DNA of 64,000 bases, taken from assembly GCA_041395105.1 (NCBI GenBank), contig JAWLBB010000003.1, forward strand, positions 248,001 through 312,000. The letters are read 5' to 3'. Shown here piece by piece: positions 7,943 to 17,390 of this stretch. The position numbers were made by a program, and so were the translations under genes. Under the pieces are notes generated by a model. The model was not told where the DNA came from and did not search any database. It worked only from the letters and a program-made list of their open reading frames with translations. This DNA comes from Opitutaceae bacterium (GTDB lineage Bacteria > Verrucomicrobiota > Verrucomicrobiia > Opitutales > Opitutaceae). Each line of letters opens with the position of its first letter. The first letter of the stretch is position 1.

Positions 7943-9043
7943 ATGAATTACCAGATAATCGACGATCTTCTCAGGCTTGGGGTCGAGAACGGGGCCAGCG
8001 ATATCATGATCAAGTCGGATAAGCCCGGTTATCTCCGACTCAATGGCCGGCTCAAACCAGTGGAGATGGAACCTCTTGAAATGGATGTTCTTGCGTCGTT
8101 TGTCGAAGAGAATGTACCCGAGTTCCTGCGTGAGCAGATGGAACTCGAAGGCCAGATCGACTTCGCCTACGCCCTGGGCAACATCGGGCGTTTCCGGGTC
8201 AACGGCTTCAAGCAGAGAGGCTCGATCAGCATCGTCTTCCGTTATGTAAAAAGCCGGATCCCGACTTTCGAAGAGCTCAATCTCGAATCGGAGACCCTGA
8301 CCAAGCTCTGCAACGTCCGCGACGGCATCATTCTTGTCTGCGGCGCGACCGGTGCCGGCAAGAGCTCCACCCTGGCCTGCATGCTCAATTGGATCAATCA
8401 CCACGCCGACAAACACGTGGTCACGATGGAGGATCCGATCGAGTTCAGCTTCACTGACAACAAGAGCATTTTCAATCAGCGTGAAATCGGCGTCGACACC
8501 CCCAGCTTCGACATCGCGCTCAAGGCTGTTCTGCGTCAGAATCCCGACATCATCCTGATCGGTGAAATGCGCGACCGCATCACCTTCGAAACGGCGCTTT
8601 CCGCGGCGGAGACCGGCCATCTGGTCATGTCGACCCTCCATGCCGGCACCGCTCACCAGGCCATCGTCCGGCTCTTCGAGTTTTTCCCGCCGGAACAGCA
8701 GCTGCAGGCCCGCCGGCAGCTGGCCGCTTCCCTGCGGGGTGTCATCGTCCAGCGACTACTTCCCGCCCTCGAGGGTGGGGGACGGGTGCCCGCGCTGGAA
8801 ATCCTCGTGGCCGATTCACTGGTCAGCAACCTCATCCTTGAAGGCGACTTTGAGAAAATCCCCTCCCTGCTCGACGTCACCAGTGATTCCGGGTCCCATT
8901 CCTTCAACCGGGATCTCCTCCGGCTGGTCAAGGCCGGGCGGGTCGCCCGTTCGGATGCCATGAAGGCGTCGCCCAATCCCAAGGCTCTGGAGATGAACCT
9001 GAAGGGCATTTTCCTCAACGAAGGCCGACGGATCATCGGCTGA
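7943..9043 (+). CDS. Type IV pilus retraction ATPase, PilT/PilU family
   Basis: This 366-residue hexameric ATPase of the PilT/VirB11 family powers pilus retraction at the inner membrane. Seen: the N-terminal PAS-like domain; Walker A GATGAGKSS (134-142); the Asp box 'VVTMEDPIEFSF'; Walker B 'PDIILIGEMRD'; and the His box 'TGHLVMSTLHAGTA'. The C-terminal AIRNLIRE motif of true PilT is not seen. The corresponding stretch is 'LVSNLILEGDFEKIPSLL', nearer to PilU. ATG 7943 is preferred because AGGTG lies 6 bases before it; GTG 7934 has no such site. No other pilus gene is in the window. Confidence 0.9.
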   Translation: MNYQIIDDLLRLGVENGASDIMIKSDKPGYLRLNGRLKPVEMEPLEMDVLASFVEENVPEFLREQMELEGQIDFAYALGNIGRFRVNGFKQRGSISIVFRYVKSRIPTFEELNLESETLTKLCNVRDGIILVCGATGAGKSSTLACMLNWINHHADKHVVTMEDPIEFSFTDNKSIFNQREIGVDTPSFDIALKAVLRQNPDIILIGEMRDRITFETALSAAETGHLVMSTLHAGTAHQAIVRLFEFFPPEQQLQARRQLAASLRGVIVQRLLPALEGGGRVPALEILVADSLVSNLILEGDFEKIPSLLDVTSDSGSHSFNRDLLRLVKAGRVARSDAMKASPNPKALEMNLKGIFLNEGRRIIG

Positions 9044-9144
9044 CGGATTCCCTCGGATTGTTGCCAGGCATCAGCGGGTGGCCCTGAACCGCCCGTTTTT
9101 CGATCTCGACCCTCCCGGTCGAGATGTCCACATTGGTCGGTTTC

Positions 9145-10050
9145 ATGGCAACTGCACTCATGTTTTCAGGTCAGGGGGCCCAAAAGGTCGGTATGGGTAA
9201 ATCGTTGTTCGACAATGACTCAGCCGCCAAGGAGCTCTATCGTCAGGCCAATTCAATTCTCGGATGGGACCTTGCCGGGATCAGCTTTGACGGTCCCGAA
9301 GATTCACTGGTCGAAACCAAGGTCTGTCAGCCGGCACTTTTCGTGCACGGCATGGCCCTCTACACCGTCCTGGAAAAGCAGGGCCGGCTGGACGATGTCG
9401 TGATGTCACTCGGCCTGAGCCTGGGCGAAATCACCGCCTTGACGGCCGCCGGAGTCTTCGATTTCGAGACCGGCCTCAGGGTCGTCGCCGAACGCGGCCG
9501 CCTCATGCAACAGGCCTGCGACCAGACCGTGGGCACCATGGCCAGTGTCATTGGCGAATCCCGGGAGGCGGTGGAGGCTCTCTGCGCCGATTTTGACGTG
9601 CAGGTCGCCAACCTCAATTGCCCGGGGCAGATCGTCATCTCTGGCGAGAAGGACAAGGTTCTGGCCGCGATTGAGGGCGGGCGGGAGCGGGGCTTCCGCC
9701 GGATCATCCAGCTCCAGGTGGCCGGGGCCTACCACAGCCGCCTCATGGAACCCGCCCGGGAGGCTTTCGGCGCCTTTCTGGCAACCGTCACGTTTTCCGA
9801 GCCACGATTCACCGTCCTGACCAATACGACCGGAGAGTCCGTCGGATCGGTAGACGCGATCCGCGAGGCTCTCATCCGCCAGGTGGTTTCGCCGGTTCTC
9901 TGGGAGGACTGCATGAACACCGCCGCCCGCAGCGGAGTTGACCTTTTCTGGGAACTGGGCACCGGTGCGGTATTGTCGGGACTGGCCCGCCGCACCAATC
10001 GAGCCTGGATCACCCGCTCATTTTCCGAATTTTCCGACCTGGCTTCCTGA
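9145..10050 (+). CDS. fabD: Malonyl-CoA:ACP transacylase
   Basis: FabD (301 residues) loads malonate onto acyl carrier protein for fatty acid synthesis. Seen: GQGAQ (9-13), nucleophile Ser92 in GLSLGE, Arg117, and His197 in 'GAYHSRLM'. The elbow reads GLSLG rather than the common GHSLG. The C-terminal 'ELGTGAVLSGLARR' signature is also present. ATG 9124 would add seven residues; ATG 9145 fits the usual N-terminus, but neither has a clear ribosome site. It lies between the pilT-type gene and lepA on the same strand. Confidence 0.93.
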   Translation: MATALMFSGQGAQKVGMGKSLFDNDSAAKELYRQANSILGWDLAGISFDGPEDSLVETKVCQPALFVHGMALYTVLEKQGRLDDVVMSLGLSLGEITALTAAGVFDFETGLRVVAERGRLMQQACDQTVGTMASVIGESREAVEALCADFDVQVANLNCPGQIVISGEKDKVLAAIEGGRERGFRRIIQLQVAGAYHSRLMEPAREAFGAFLATVTFSEPRFTVLTNTTGESVGSVDAIREALIRQVVSPVLWEDCMNTAARSGVDLFWELGTGAVLSGLARRTNRAWITRSFSEFSDLAS

Positions 10051-10114
10051 CCTCAAGAATCCGCGGTCACCGTTCTTTCCCGGTTCCGGTCCGGTCTCCG
10101 GCAGAGCCGTCATC

Positions 10115-11911
10115 ATGCTCATCACGAAGAAACGCAATTTCTGCATCATCGCCCACGTCGATCACGGGAAGACCACGCTCTCGGATCGATTGCTTGAGTA
10201 CACCAATACGGTGGCCAAGCGGGTCATGAAAGAGCAGTATCTCGACTCGATGGACCTGGAGCGGGAGAGAGGGATCACCATCAAGAGCCATCCCGTCTCG
10301 ATGCTCTATCCGGCCAAAGACGGCGAAATCTATCAGCTCAACCTGATGGATACGCCCGGGCATGTGGATTTTTCCTACGAGGTCAGCCGCAGTCTGGCCG
10401 CCTGCGAGGGGGTCCTTCTCCTGGTGGACGCGGCCCAGGGCGTCGAGGCCCAGACCGTGGCCAACGCCCATCTCGCTTTCGGCCTGAACCTGAAGGTGAT
10501 CCCGGTCATCAACAAGATCGACCTGCCCAGCGCGAATCTCGATCTCTGCACCCGCCAGCTGGAGGACATCCTCGCGATCCCCTCGGAGGAAGCGATCCTC
10601 GCCAGTGGAAAGAGCGGGATCGGGATCGAAGACATCCTCGAGGCCGTTGTCAGCCGGTTGCCCGAGCCCCGCTGGTCGGACCATTCCTCGACCCGGGTTC
10701 TCATCTTTGACTCGGTCTACGACGCCTTCCGGGGGGTCATCATTTACGTCCGGGTCTTCTCCGGCTCGATCGGTTCCGGAGAACAGATCGTCATGATGAG
10801 CGACAATTCCCGGACCGAGGTCAAGGAGGTCGGGGTCTTCACTCCGGCCATGCAGAAGGTGGACCGGCTCGAGGCCGGGGACGTCGGCTACCTCGTCTGC
10901 AACATCAAGAACCTCGGCGATATCCGGATCGGCGATACGATCACCACCGCCCGCAATCCCGCGACGGAGATGCTGCCAGGTTACAAGGAGGTCCGTCCGA
11001 TGGTCTTCACCGGGCTCTACCCCTTGGATACCAACGACTACGAGAAGCTCAAGGCGGGGCTGGCCCGGCTGCGGCTCAATGACGCCGCCTTCGTCTACCA
11101 GCAGGAATCGTCCGTCGCCCTCGGTTTCGGCTTCCGCTGCGGCTTTCTCGGCCTGCTTCACATGGAGATCATCCAGGAGCGGATCCGGCGGGAGTACGAT
11201 GTCGACATCATTTCCACGTATCCAAGTGTTATTTACAAGGTGCAGCTGCATGGGGGAGGGGAGGTCGAGGTCGACAACCCGATCAACCTGCCCGATCCCA
11301 GCTCGATCGCGGGCATCCTCGAGCCGACAATCAAGGCAACCATCCACATGCCCAACGAATGCCTCGGCGACATGCTGGGCCTGGTCATGGACAAGCGCGG
11401 CACGGTCGATCATACCGAGACCCTCGATGCCCAGCGGCTCATGCTCATCTGCACGTTGCCGTTGAACGAAATCCTCGTCGATTTCAACGACCGGTTGAAA
11501 AGCATGACCCGGGGATACGGCTCGATGGATTATGAGCTGGGCGAATACCAGCCCTCGAATCTCACCCGGATGGACATTCTGGTGAACGGCGATCCGGTCG
11601 ACGCCTTTGCGTCGATCGTTCATCGCGACAAGGCTGCGGCCAAGGGACGTGATATCTGCGAGCGCCTGGCCGAGATCATTCCGCCGCACATGTTCAAGAT
11701 TGCCGTCCAGGCCGCCATCGGCGGTCAGATCGTCGCCCGGGACAACGTCCGGGCCATGCGCAAGGACGTCACCGCCAAGTGCTACGGCGGCGACATCACT
11801 CGGAAACGGAAGTTGCTCGAAAAACAGAAAGAGGGTAAACGGAAGATGAAGCAGGTCGGCCGGATATCCATCCCTCCGGATGCCTTCATCCAGGTACTGA
11901 AGAACAATTGA
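10115..11911 (+). CDS. lepA: Elongation factor 4 (LepA), ribosome-associated GTPase
   Basis: This 598-residue protein has exactly the family length. GTPase motifs: G1 AHVDHGKTT (13-21), switch I 'ERGITIK', G3 'DTPGHVDFSYEV', and G4 'NKIDLP'. EF-G-like domains follow, with the LepA-specific C-terminal domain ('VTAKCYGGDITRKRKLLEKQ', then 'GKRKMKQVG' and a terminal '.FIQVLK'). EF4 acts on elongating or initiating ribosomes. The long open frame extends upstream to 9938 inside fabD, but the start at ATG 10115 (MLITKKRNFCIIAHVDHGKT) is set by homology. lepB begins 13 bases downstream, the classic lepA-lepB operon. Confidence 0.98.
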   Translation: MLITKKRNFCIIAHVDHGKTTLSDRLLEYTNTVAKRVMKEQYLDSMDLERERGITIKSHPVSMLYPAKDGEIYQLNLMDTPGHVDFSYEVSRSLAACEGVLLLVDAAQGVEAQTVANAHLAFGLNLKVIPVINKIDLPSANLDLCTRQLEDILAIPSEEAILASGKSGIGIEDILEAVVSRLPEPRWSDHSSTRVLIFDSVYDAFRGVIIYVRVFSGSIGSGEQIVMMSDNSRTEVKEVGVFTPAMQKVDRLEAGDVGYLVCNIKNLGDIRIGDTITTARNPATEMLPGYKEVRPMVFTGLYPLDTNDYEKLKAGLARLRLNDAAFVYQQESSVALGFGFRCGFLGLLHMEIIQERIRREYDVDIISTYPSVIYKVQLHGGGEVEVDNPINLPDPSSIAGILEPTIKATIHMPNECLGDMLGLVMDKRGTVDHTETLDAQRLMLICTLPLNEILVDFNDRLKSMTRGYGSMDYELGEYQPSNLTRMDILVNGDPVDAFASIVHRDKAAAKGRDICERLAEIIPPHMFKIAVQAAIGGQIVARDNVRAMRKDVTAKCYGGDITRKRKLLEKQKEGKRKMKQVGRISIPPDAFIQVLKNN

Positions 11912-11924
11912 TCGGATTGCCCTG

Positions 11925-13220
11925 ATGCTCGACTATTTCTCCGAAAACGGCCGGATGCGCCGCAACGCACGCAACTGGCTCCATCTGGCCGACAAGGTCT
12001 TCCATTTCCGGCGCGATATCCTGAATGAAACCGAGGTGGCCGCCCTCAACCAGGAGCGGTTCCGCCTGCGCAAGAAACTCAAGGGCCGGGCCAATGCCAG
12101 CGAGCTGAAGCTGTCGATTGAAAGCCTTGAGCACTGCCTGCGCCAATCCGGAGGCACCTTCTACCCGAAATCGACCACCGTCGAGTACGTCGAGTTCTTC
12201 CTCGTCGCGGCCATTCTCTTTCTCGGCATTCGGGCCTTCATTCTGCAGCCGTTCAAGATCCCCACCAATTCGATGTGGCCGTCCTTTTACGGAATGACCG
12301 GGGAGGTGTTCCAGACGGTGGACGACGAACCCAATGTGCTGATGAAGGCCCTGCGTTTCGGGGCACTGGGGGCCAGTCCCCGAAGGGTGGACGCACCCGT
12401 GGAAGGCGAGATCCGCCTGCCCATTGTCGGGAATTCCAACGGCCTGCAGATTTATTTCCGGACCGTCACCGGCCGACGCTGGTTGATTCTCCCGACCGTT
12501 CTCAAGGAATATTCCATCTTTGTGGGCGAAGAAATCGCCACCGTGCGGGTACCGTGGGATTTCCAATTGGAACCGATCCTTTCCGAAGCCTGGTTCGGCA
12601 ATGCCGAGGGGCTGACCGAACACCTGCAGGCCCAGCTGAGCAGGCGCAACGCCCGGGAGGCTTTTCTCAAGAACAGGGACGGAAAGGGTTCGGTCCGGGT
12701 CATCTCGGTCCCGATCGGGCGGGAAATCAAGAAGGGCGAGCGGCTCCTGTCATTCGATATCCTGACAGGTGACCAGCTCTTCGTCGATCGCCTCAGCTAC
12801 CATTTCATCAAACCCAAAGTCGGTGACGGATTTGTCTTCCGCACCCGCAACATTGCTGGACTGGCCCGCGACGGAGTGCCGGACGACAAGTACTACATCA
12901 AGCGCCTGGTGGGCGTCCCCGGTGACACTCTGGAGGTCCGGTCGCCGGTCCTCCTGCACAATGGCGAACCGATCTCCGGCTCCCGGGCGTTCGAACTCAA
13001 CGCCAGACAGGAGTCGCGTTACCGGGGTTATGAAGCCCGCGGTCTTCTTGAACCGGGCCAGACCCTGACCGTTCCGGAGAAAAGTTTCTTCGCCATGGGC
13101 GACAACTCCTACAACAGTCTGGACGGCCGGATCTGGGGATTCGTGCCGGAAGGTGACGTGGTGGGCCGCCCATTGTTCATTTACTATCCGTTTACCCGGC
13201 GTTGGGGTCCCACCCGGTGA
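11925..13220 (+). CDS. lepB: Signal peptidase I with a long insert
   Basis: This inner-membrane serine protease removes signal peptides. Seen: a Lys/Arg-rich N-terminal region (1-85); a transmembrane helix at about 89-105; nucleophile Ser116 in 'PTNSMWPS'; box C 'GDQLFVDRLSYHF' (282-294); general base Lys326 in 'YYIKRLVGVPGD'; and box E 'GDNSYNSLDGRIWGFVP'. At 431 residues it is longer than most (250-330). About 160 residues separate the Ser box from box C, where typical enzymes have about 20. The insert (about 120-280) contains beta-rich and basic helical segments. It follows lepA by 13 bases. Confidence 0.95.
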   Translation: MLDYFSENGRMRRNARNWLHLADKVFHFRRDILNETEVAALNQERFRLRKKLKGRANASELKLSIESLEHCLRQSGGTFYPKSTTVEYVEFFLVAAILFLGIRAFILQPFKIPTNSMWPSFYGMTGEVFQTVDDEPNVLMKALRFGALGASPRRVDAPVEGEIRLPIVGNSNGLQIYFRTVTGRRWLILPTVLKEYSIFVGEEIATVRVPWDFQLEPILSEAWFGNAEGLTEHLQAQLSRRNAREAFLKNRDGKGSVRVISVPIGREIKKGERLLSFDILTGDQLFVDRLSYHFIKPKVGDGFVFRTRNIAGLARDGVPDDKYYIKRLVGVPGDTLEVRSPVLLHNGEPISGSRAFELNARQESRYRGYEARGLLEPGQTLTVPEKSFFAMGDNSYNSLDGRIWGFVPEGDVVGRPLFIYYPFTRRWGPTR

Positions 13221-13355
13221 CGGTGCGGGTTCCGGGCCTCGACGGGTCGTCTCCGCCCTTCCCTGTATTTCGCACAATATACATTATGTCTAATATAGGA
13301 TTGGGCTGAAATCGGGATGCTCCCTGCCCTGCGCCCTTCCGGTCCACGCGATCGA

Positions 13356-14264
13356 TCACAGATGCTTGGTCAGGCAGGCGCTCGCAACAGTTTCAAGTTC
13401 GATCGTGCTGTGGCCAATGGAGAAATCTTCCTCCAGCATGGCCTTGATCCGGTACTTGAGGGTCTCCGCCGCCTCGATCCCGCTGCCCTCATCCACCACG
13501 ACATGAGCCTCCAGCGCCCGGACGTGCTCATCCAGGTCCCAAATGTGGACGTGATGGATTCCCGATACGCCAGCGATCGATTCGACCGCCGAACGGACCT
13601 CGGCAACATCGATCCCCTCCGGCGTCCCTTCCATCAGAATCGACGCCGTGCGCTTCAGCATGCCCACGGACATCACGAGAATGTATCCCGCCAGCAGCAA
13701 TGTCAGGGCCGAATCCACCCAATTCCACGCCAGCCAGAAGACCGCCGCTCCGCCGAGAATGACCGCGACGGATGCTCCGGCATCGCTCAGGTTGTGGAGA
13801 AAGGCCGCCCGTACATTGAGGCTTCCTTTTGCCATCGACCAGAGAAACCAAGCCGTGACCAGATCAACGATCAGCGCGATGCCGGCCGCCGCCATCATCC
13901 ACCCGCCCAGCAGCGGTTCCGGCGCGAAGAATCGTTTGACTGCCTCAAAGACCAGAAAGCACCCCACCAGGATCAAGGCGGTCAGCTGGATCATCGCTCC
14001 AATCAGCTCGGCCCGCCGGTAGCCGAAGGTGTACTGCCCGTCGGCCTCTTTCCGGGAGATTTTCCGGGCAATGTAGGCGATGAGCAAGGCAGCCGCATCA
14101 TTTGTATTGTGGAGGGCGTCAGCCATCAGGGCGACACTCCCCGAGAAGAATCCAGCGACGAACTCGAAGAAGGACAGACCGGCGTTCACGATGACGGCCC
14201 CGAGAAGGCCGGCATCGCTGACTTCGTCCGTCGCGTGGGAGTGATGGTGCCCGGAATGACTCAT
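13356..14264 (-). CDS. Cation diffusion facilitator (Zn2+/Co2+/Cd2+ exporter)
   Basis: This CDF-family inner-membrane metal/proton antiporter has 302 residues from ATG 14264. Seen: a His-rich start (SHSGHHHSH) likely to bind metal; about six transmembrane helices; the HxxxD metal site in helix II (His52, Asp56; 'ADALHNTNDAAA'); the matching 'FLHNLSDAGAS' in helix V; and a C-terminal cytoplasmic ferredoxin-like domain ('VHIWDLDEHVRALEAHVVV'). A GTG at 14294 gives ten more residues; ATG 14264 places the His-rich motif at the N-terminus as in CzcD. Overall it is closest to CzcD/ZitB. No metal regulator is adjacent. Confidence 0.9.
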   Translation of the reverse strand: MSHSGHHHSHATDEVSDAGLLGAVIVNAGLSFFEFVAGFFSGSVALMADALHNTNDAAALLIAYIARKISRKEADGQYTFGYRRAELIGAMIQLTALILVGCFLVFEAVKRFFAPEPLLGGWMMAAAGIALIVDLVTAWFLWSMAKGSLNVRAAFLHNLSDAGASVAVILGGAAVFWLAWNWVDSALTLLLAGYILVMSVGMLKRTASILMEGTPEGIDVAEVRSAVESIAGVSGIHHVHIWDLDEHVRALEAHVVVDEGSGIEAAETLKYRIKAMLEEDFSIGHSTIELETVASACLTKHL

Positions 14265-14498
14265 GAGTCCGACAGGGTTCGCATGGCGAACCACGGATAG
14301 AGTGCCGGAAGGACCAAAAGGGTCAAGGCGGTCGAACGGATCAGTCCTTCGATTGCGAACAAGCCGAGCCGTCGCCGGACGTCACCTATTTGATTGGAAG
14401 CCCGGTCGAAACGTCCCCACTCCCTGGAGAGAGATGACATGAAAAGCGCATTGGTTCCTGGGACTCAGGGAGGGCCAACCGTCGGGGGCCGGATTCTT

Positions 14499-16559
14499 CT
14501 ACCCGTCGGCCTTATCCAGAAGCCCGGCCAGGGCGGCGAGAATGGCGGTATCCTCTCCGTTTTCGATCCGGACCGCTGTGCCCATGTGTTGCTCCATCGC
14601 TTCGAGTTCCTCCCCGCCGAAGGTGTTCTTCATCGCGTCCAGGGGATTGATCCACCGGACCGGGCAACCGGCCGCAGTCAGCAGGTCCGCCACCTCGTAA
14701 TGTTCCAGCACGCCCGGAATGAATACCTCGGGCGACCAGGCGCAATCCTCAGCCTCCAGCAGATCCTCGAAGGCGCGCAGACAATTCCAGATGACCACCC
14801 CGGCGAGATGAGCGTCAATGGCGGCCACGTGCGCGGCGATGAGTCCGCCCAGCCCACACCCGGTTGCGATGATGGGTGCTCCGGCACTTTCCGGCCGGTT
14901 TCGCAGGAAATCCAGCGCCGCCAGGCCATCCCGGATCCGCATGCCCATGGTGGAATCACCCAGGGCAAACGAGGAGTAGGCAAAGAACCGTTCGCGCGAC
15001 GCCCAACCGGGTATCTCATAAGGAAGCATGGCCGGCTCGGAATCGCCCCACCCCCGGAGGTCGACGGCCAGGCACCCGCAGGTCGGGCCGTCCCGGTCAA
15101 GAAACCGGATCGCCCGTCCCAGTATCCCGCCCCCTTCAAGGAGCCGGTCCCGGCCGCCGTCATCGAAGTGCAGGAGGAACGGCGACACCCTTTGGGTCAT
15201 TGGTGTGATCAGGGTTCCCGGGACCATGATGTCGGGCTCGGTCTGCAGGCTGACCTGACGGATCTGATGGACCCAGGCCTGAAAAGGCTCCCCCACCCTG
15301 GCGCGAACCGCCTCGCGGAAACCGTCCGTCCATCCGGCCAGCCGCGTTGCCGCTTCTCCTGTATCCAGACTATGGATTTCACGGCTTCTCCGCAACTCAA
15401 CCGCCCGGTCGCGCGTCAGGGTCCGCATGTTCACATCCTGACGTGGATGGCACTGCAGCTCCGCGACCGGATTCAGGGCGAATCCCTCCATCGGCAGCTT
15501 CGGGCGCGGCGGCGGCCGGTCAAGGAATCGGCGATCGAGGAAATCCACGAAGCGGGCAGCCTGGTCCAGGGTGTAGGCGTGACCGCTCTCATCGATGAAA
15601 AACTCCACCAAATCCGCCGCCCCGGCCGATTGGTAGAACCGGCGGACCATCCCGACCAGTTCCACCGTATCCTCCAGGCGGAAAACCTCGTCCGCCCTTC
15701 CCGCCATGATCAGGACCGGCTTGGGCGCGGCCGCACAGAGAATGTCCACATAGTCCAGCCCGTCGGCGTAGCGACGCCACATCCGGCCTTCCGGGCACCC
15801 CGCATAACACTGGCGGATCGCCAGGTCGGCCAGCGGACTCAGGCAGCAGGAGGGACCCAGGACGCTGACCCGATCGTCGAGCAAGCCGGCCATCATGGTG
15901 GTGGTTCCGCCGCCGGATACCCCCGTCATGGCGACGCCCGGACGCAGATCCGCATCCGATCGAGTGTACAGATAGTCGATACAGCGAAGGGCGTCGGCTA
16001 CGAAATAACGGCTCGAGGAATCGCCGGTCAGGTAGGGCCGGACGCCGTCGCGGAAATGATCGTTGCCCGCCTGTTTTTCCCCAGCCTGCCCGGGCGGATC
16101 GAAAGTGATGGTGAGGAAGCCCGAGCGGGCAAAGAATTGGCAGGGCAGTTGGTAGCTTGCGAATTGTTTCCCGGAATGGCCGACCGGAACGACGATGCCC
16201 GGAAAGGGCGGCTCGAAGTCTTCGGGCACGTAGACAGACGCATTGACCTGCCATCCTGGAAAGGAGTCGAAGAGCACATTCTCGATCCGATAACCCTTCT
16301 TCCGGTGCACTGAAACGGTCCTGGAATCGGGGGGCGGGACAGCGGATCCGACGGGAAGATCACGGTGGGATCTTCCCAGAAGGCTGCGCACGGTCCGTCC
16401 GTAGGCCCCGACCTCGCCCGAATCGATGGCGGCCTCCCGGCGACGGCCCGCCTCCGCCATGCACTCGAGGGATCGCCCGACGATATGGTTGCGCAGCATC
16501 ATGCGCAGATCCATTGCGGGATCAATCGGGGCTTGGGGGATGGGTGACCTTTCCTTCAT
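14499..16559 (-). CDS. Double alpha/beta-hydrolase (acetyl-xylan-esterase-like), second domain without nucleophile
   Basis: This 686-residue protein, apparently cytoplasmic, has two alpha/beta-hydrolase domains in tandem. Domain 1 (about 100-370) has nucleophile Ser215 in TGVSGGGT, an Asp candidate in 'AGRADEVF' and a His in 'DESGHAY', and resembles the acetyl esterase / dienelactone hydrolase group. Domain 2 (about 470-680) keeps 'LRGWGDS' and the elbow 'ATGCGLGG', but the nucleophile position is Gly569, and no clear acid/His pair is seen. It is therefore probably a structural or substrate-binding domain. ATG 16559 (MKERSPIP) is preferred over 16688 because AGGAAA lies upstream and the extra N-terminus looks non-coding. 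The substrate is unknown; glycan deacetylation is an inference. Confidence 0.8.
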   Translation of the reverse strand: MKERSPIPQAPIDPAMDLRMMLRNHIVGRSLECMAEAGRRREAAIDSGEVGAYGRTVRSLLGRSHRDLPVGSAVPPPDSRTVSVHRKKGYRIENVLFDSFPGWQVNASVYVPEDFEPPFPGIVVPVGHSGKQFASYQLPCQFFARSGFLTITFDPPGQAGEKQAGNDHFRDGVRPYLTGDSSSRYFVADALRCIDYLYTRSDADLRPGVAMTGVSGGGTTTMMAGLLDDRVSVLGPSCCLSPLADLAIRQCYAGCPEGRMWRRYADGLDYVDILCAAAPKPVLIMAGRADEVFRLEDTVELVGMVRRFYQSAGAADLVEFFIDESGHAYTLDQAARFVDFLDRRFLDRPPPRPKLPMEGFALNPVAELQCHPRQDVNMRTLTRDRAVELRRSREIHSLDTGEAATRLAGWTDGFREAVRARVGEPFQAWVHQIRQVSLQTEPDIMVPGTLITPMTQRVSPFLLHFDDGGRDRLLEGGGILGRAIRFLDRDGPTCGCLAVDLRGWGDSEPAMLPYEIPGWASRERFFAYSSFALGDSTMGMRIRDGLAALDFLRNRPESAGAPIIATGCGLGGLIAAHVAAIDAHLAGVVIWNCLRAFEDLLEAEDCAWSPEVFIPGVLEHYEVADLLTAAGCPVRWINPLDAMKNTFGGEELEAMEQHMGTAVRIENGEDTAILAALAGLLDKADG

Positions 16560-16789
16560 GGAGCGGCGGTTTCCTGGGGCGCCTGACCAGAAGGATGGTG
16601 AAGCCCTCCGGGTTTCCGACCGAGCCGAATCTGACGGGAATCGTTCGACCGCCCCGCCACGCACCGGTCGCACCCGGACGGATGTCACCCTCTCCTTCGC
16701 GTCCCGATCGGATCAGCTATAAGATTACACACGGGTAACCCGACAATTCTGCTTCTCGGCGTGCCGTGGTGCTGCTAGTGTCGAGTCTG

Positions 16790-17374
16790 GTGAGTGGCGA
16801 CATAACCCAGATCCTCAGGGAAATCGAGAGCGGCGACCCGGCCGCCCCCAATCGCCTGATCACCATGGTTTATGACGAGCTCCGCCGGCTTGCTTCCTCG
16901 AAGATGGCGAGGGAATCCTCGGATCAGACCCTGCAGGCCACCGCACTGGTCCACGATGCCTGGATCCGCCTGGGAGGCGACCATCAACCCAATTGGCAGA
17001 ACCGCCGCCACTTCTTCGGAGCGGCGGCCGAAGCCATGCGCCGGATTCTTGTCGACCGGGCCCGGCGCAGGCGCGCCATCCGGCACGGAGGCGGATTGGT
17101 TCGGGCCGACGAACATGAGTATGAACTGGCCGGCCCCGTGGCCAGCGACGAACTCCTCGCCGTGGACGAAGCTCTCGCGAGTCTGGCCCGGGTCGATCCA
17201 GGAAAGGCGGAATTGGTCAAATTGCGCTATTTTGTCGGAATGACATTGGTCGAGGCTGCGGCCGCCCTCGAGATTTCCGAACCCACGGCCAAACGCTGGT
17301 GGCGTTTTGCCCGGGCCTGGCTCCTGGAGAACCTGCAGACGAACGAGCCCGGCCCAAACGGGAACTCGGGTTGA
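16790..17374 (+). CDS. ECF-type sigma factor of the TIGR02999 family
   Basis: This sigma-70-like factor (about 194 residues) is of the group often found beside Ser/Thr kinases in Verrucomicrobia, Planctomycetes and Acidobacteria. Seen: region 2 'LITMVYDELRRLASSKMARE', 'LVHDAWIRLGG' and 'RRHFFGAAAEAMRRILVDRARRR' (a family hallmark), and region 4 'LVKLRYFVGMTLVEAAAALEISEPTAKRWW'. GTG 16790 (SGDITQIL..) matches the usual family start; GTG 16766 would add eight residues. The kinase gene follows after 16 bases, and the pair is inferred to work together, with activity possibly gated by phosphorylation. There is no anti-sigma gene. Confidence 0.88.
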   Translation: MSGDITQILREIESGDPAAPNRLITMVYDELRRLASSKMARESSDQTLQATALVHDAWIRLGGDHQPNWQNRRHFFGAAAEAMRRILVDRARRRRAIRHGGGLVRADEHEYELAGPVASDELLAVDEALASLARVDPGKAELVKLRYFVGMTLVEAAAALEISEPTAKRWWRFARAWLLENLQTNEPGPNGNSG

Positions 17375-17390
17375 TCCTTCCCGACTCCAG

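Noticed and set aside
9145..10050. FabD nucleophile elbow GLSLG instead of GHSLG as an anomaly
   Set aside because: The same variant is known in fabD of cyanobacteria and plants, so it does not indicate loss of function.
10067..11689. 540-residue reverse frame inside lepA
   Set aside because: Antisense frame produced by GC-rich codon bias; the forward strand has full EF4 motifs.
13255..13310. AT-rich promoter-like stretch after lepB
   Set aside because: It lies between two convergent genes, so no promoter is needed there; no gene starts nearby.
14394..16313. 639-residue forward frame
   Set aside because: Lies opposite the esterase gene, which has clear hydrolase motifs; the forward translation is Gly/Arg/Pro-rich with no family signature.
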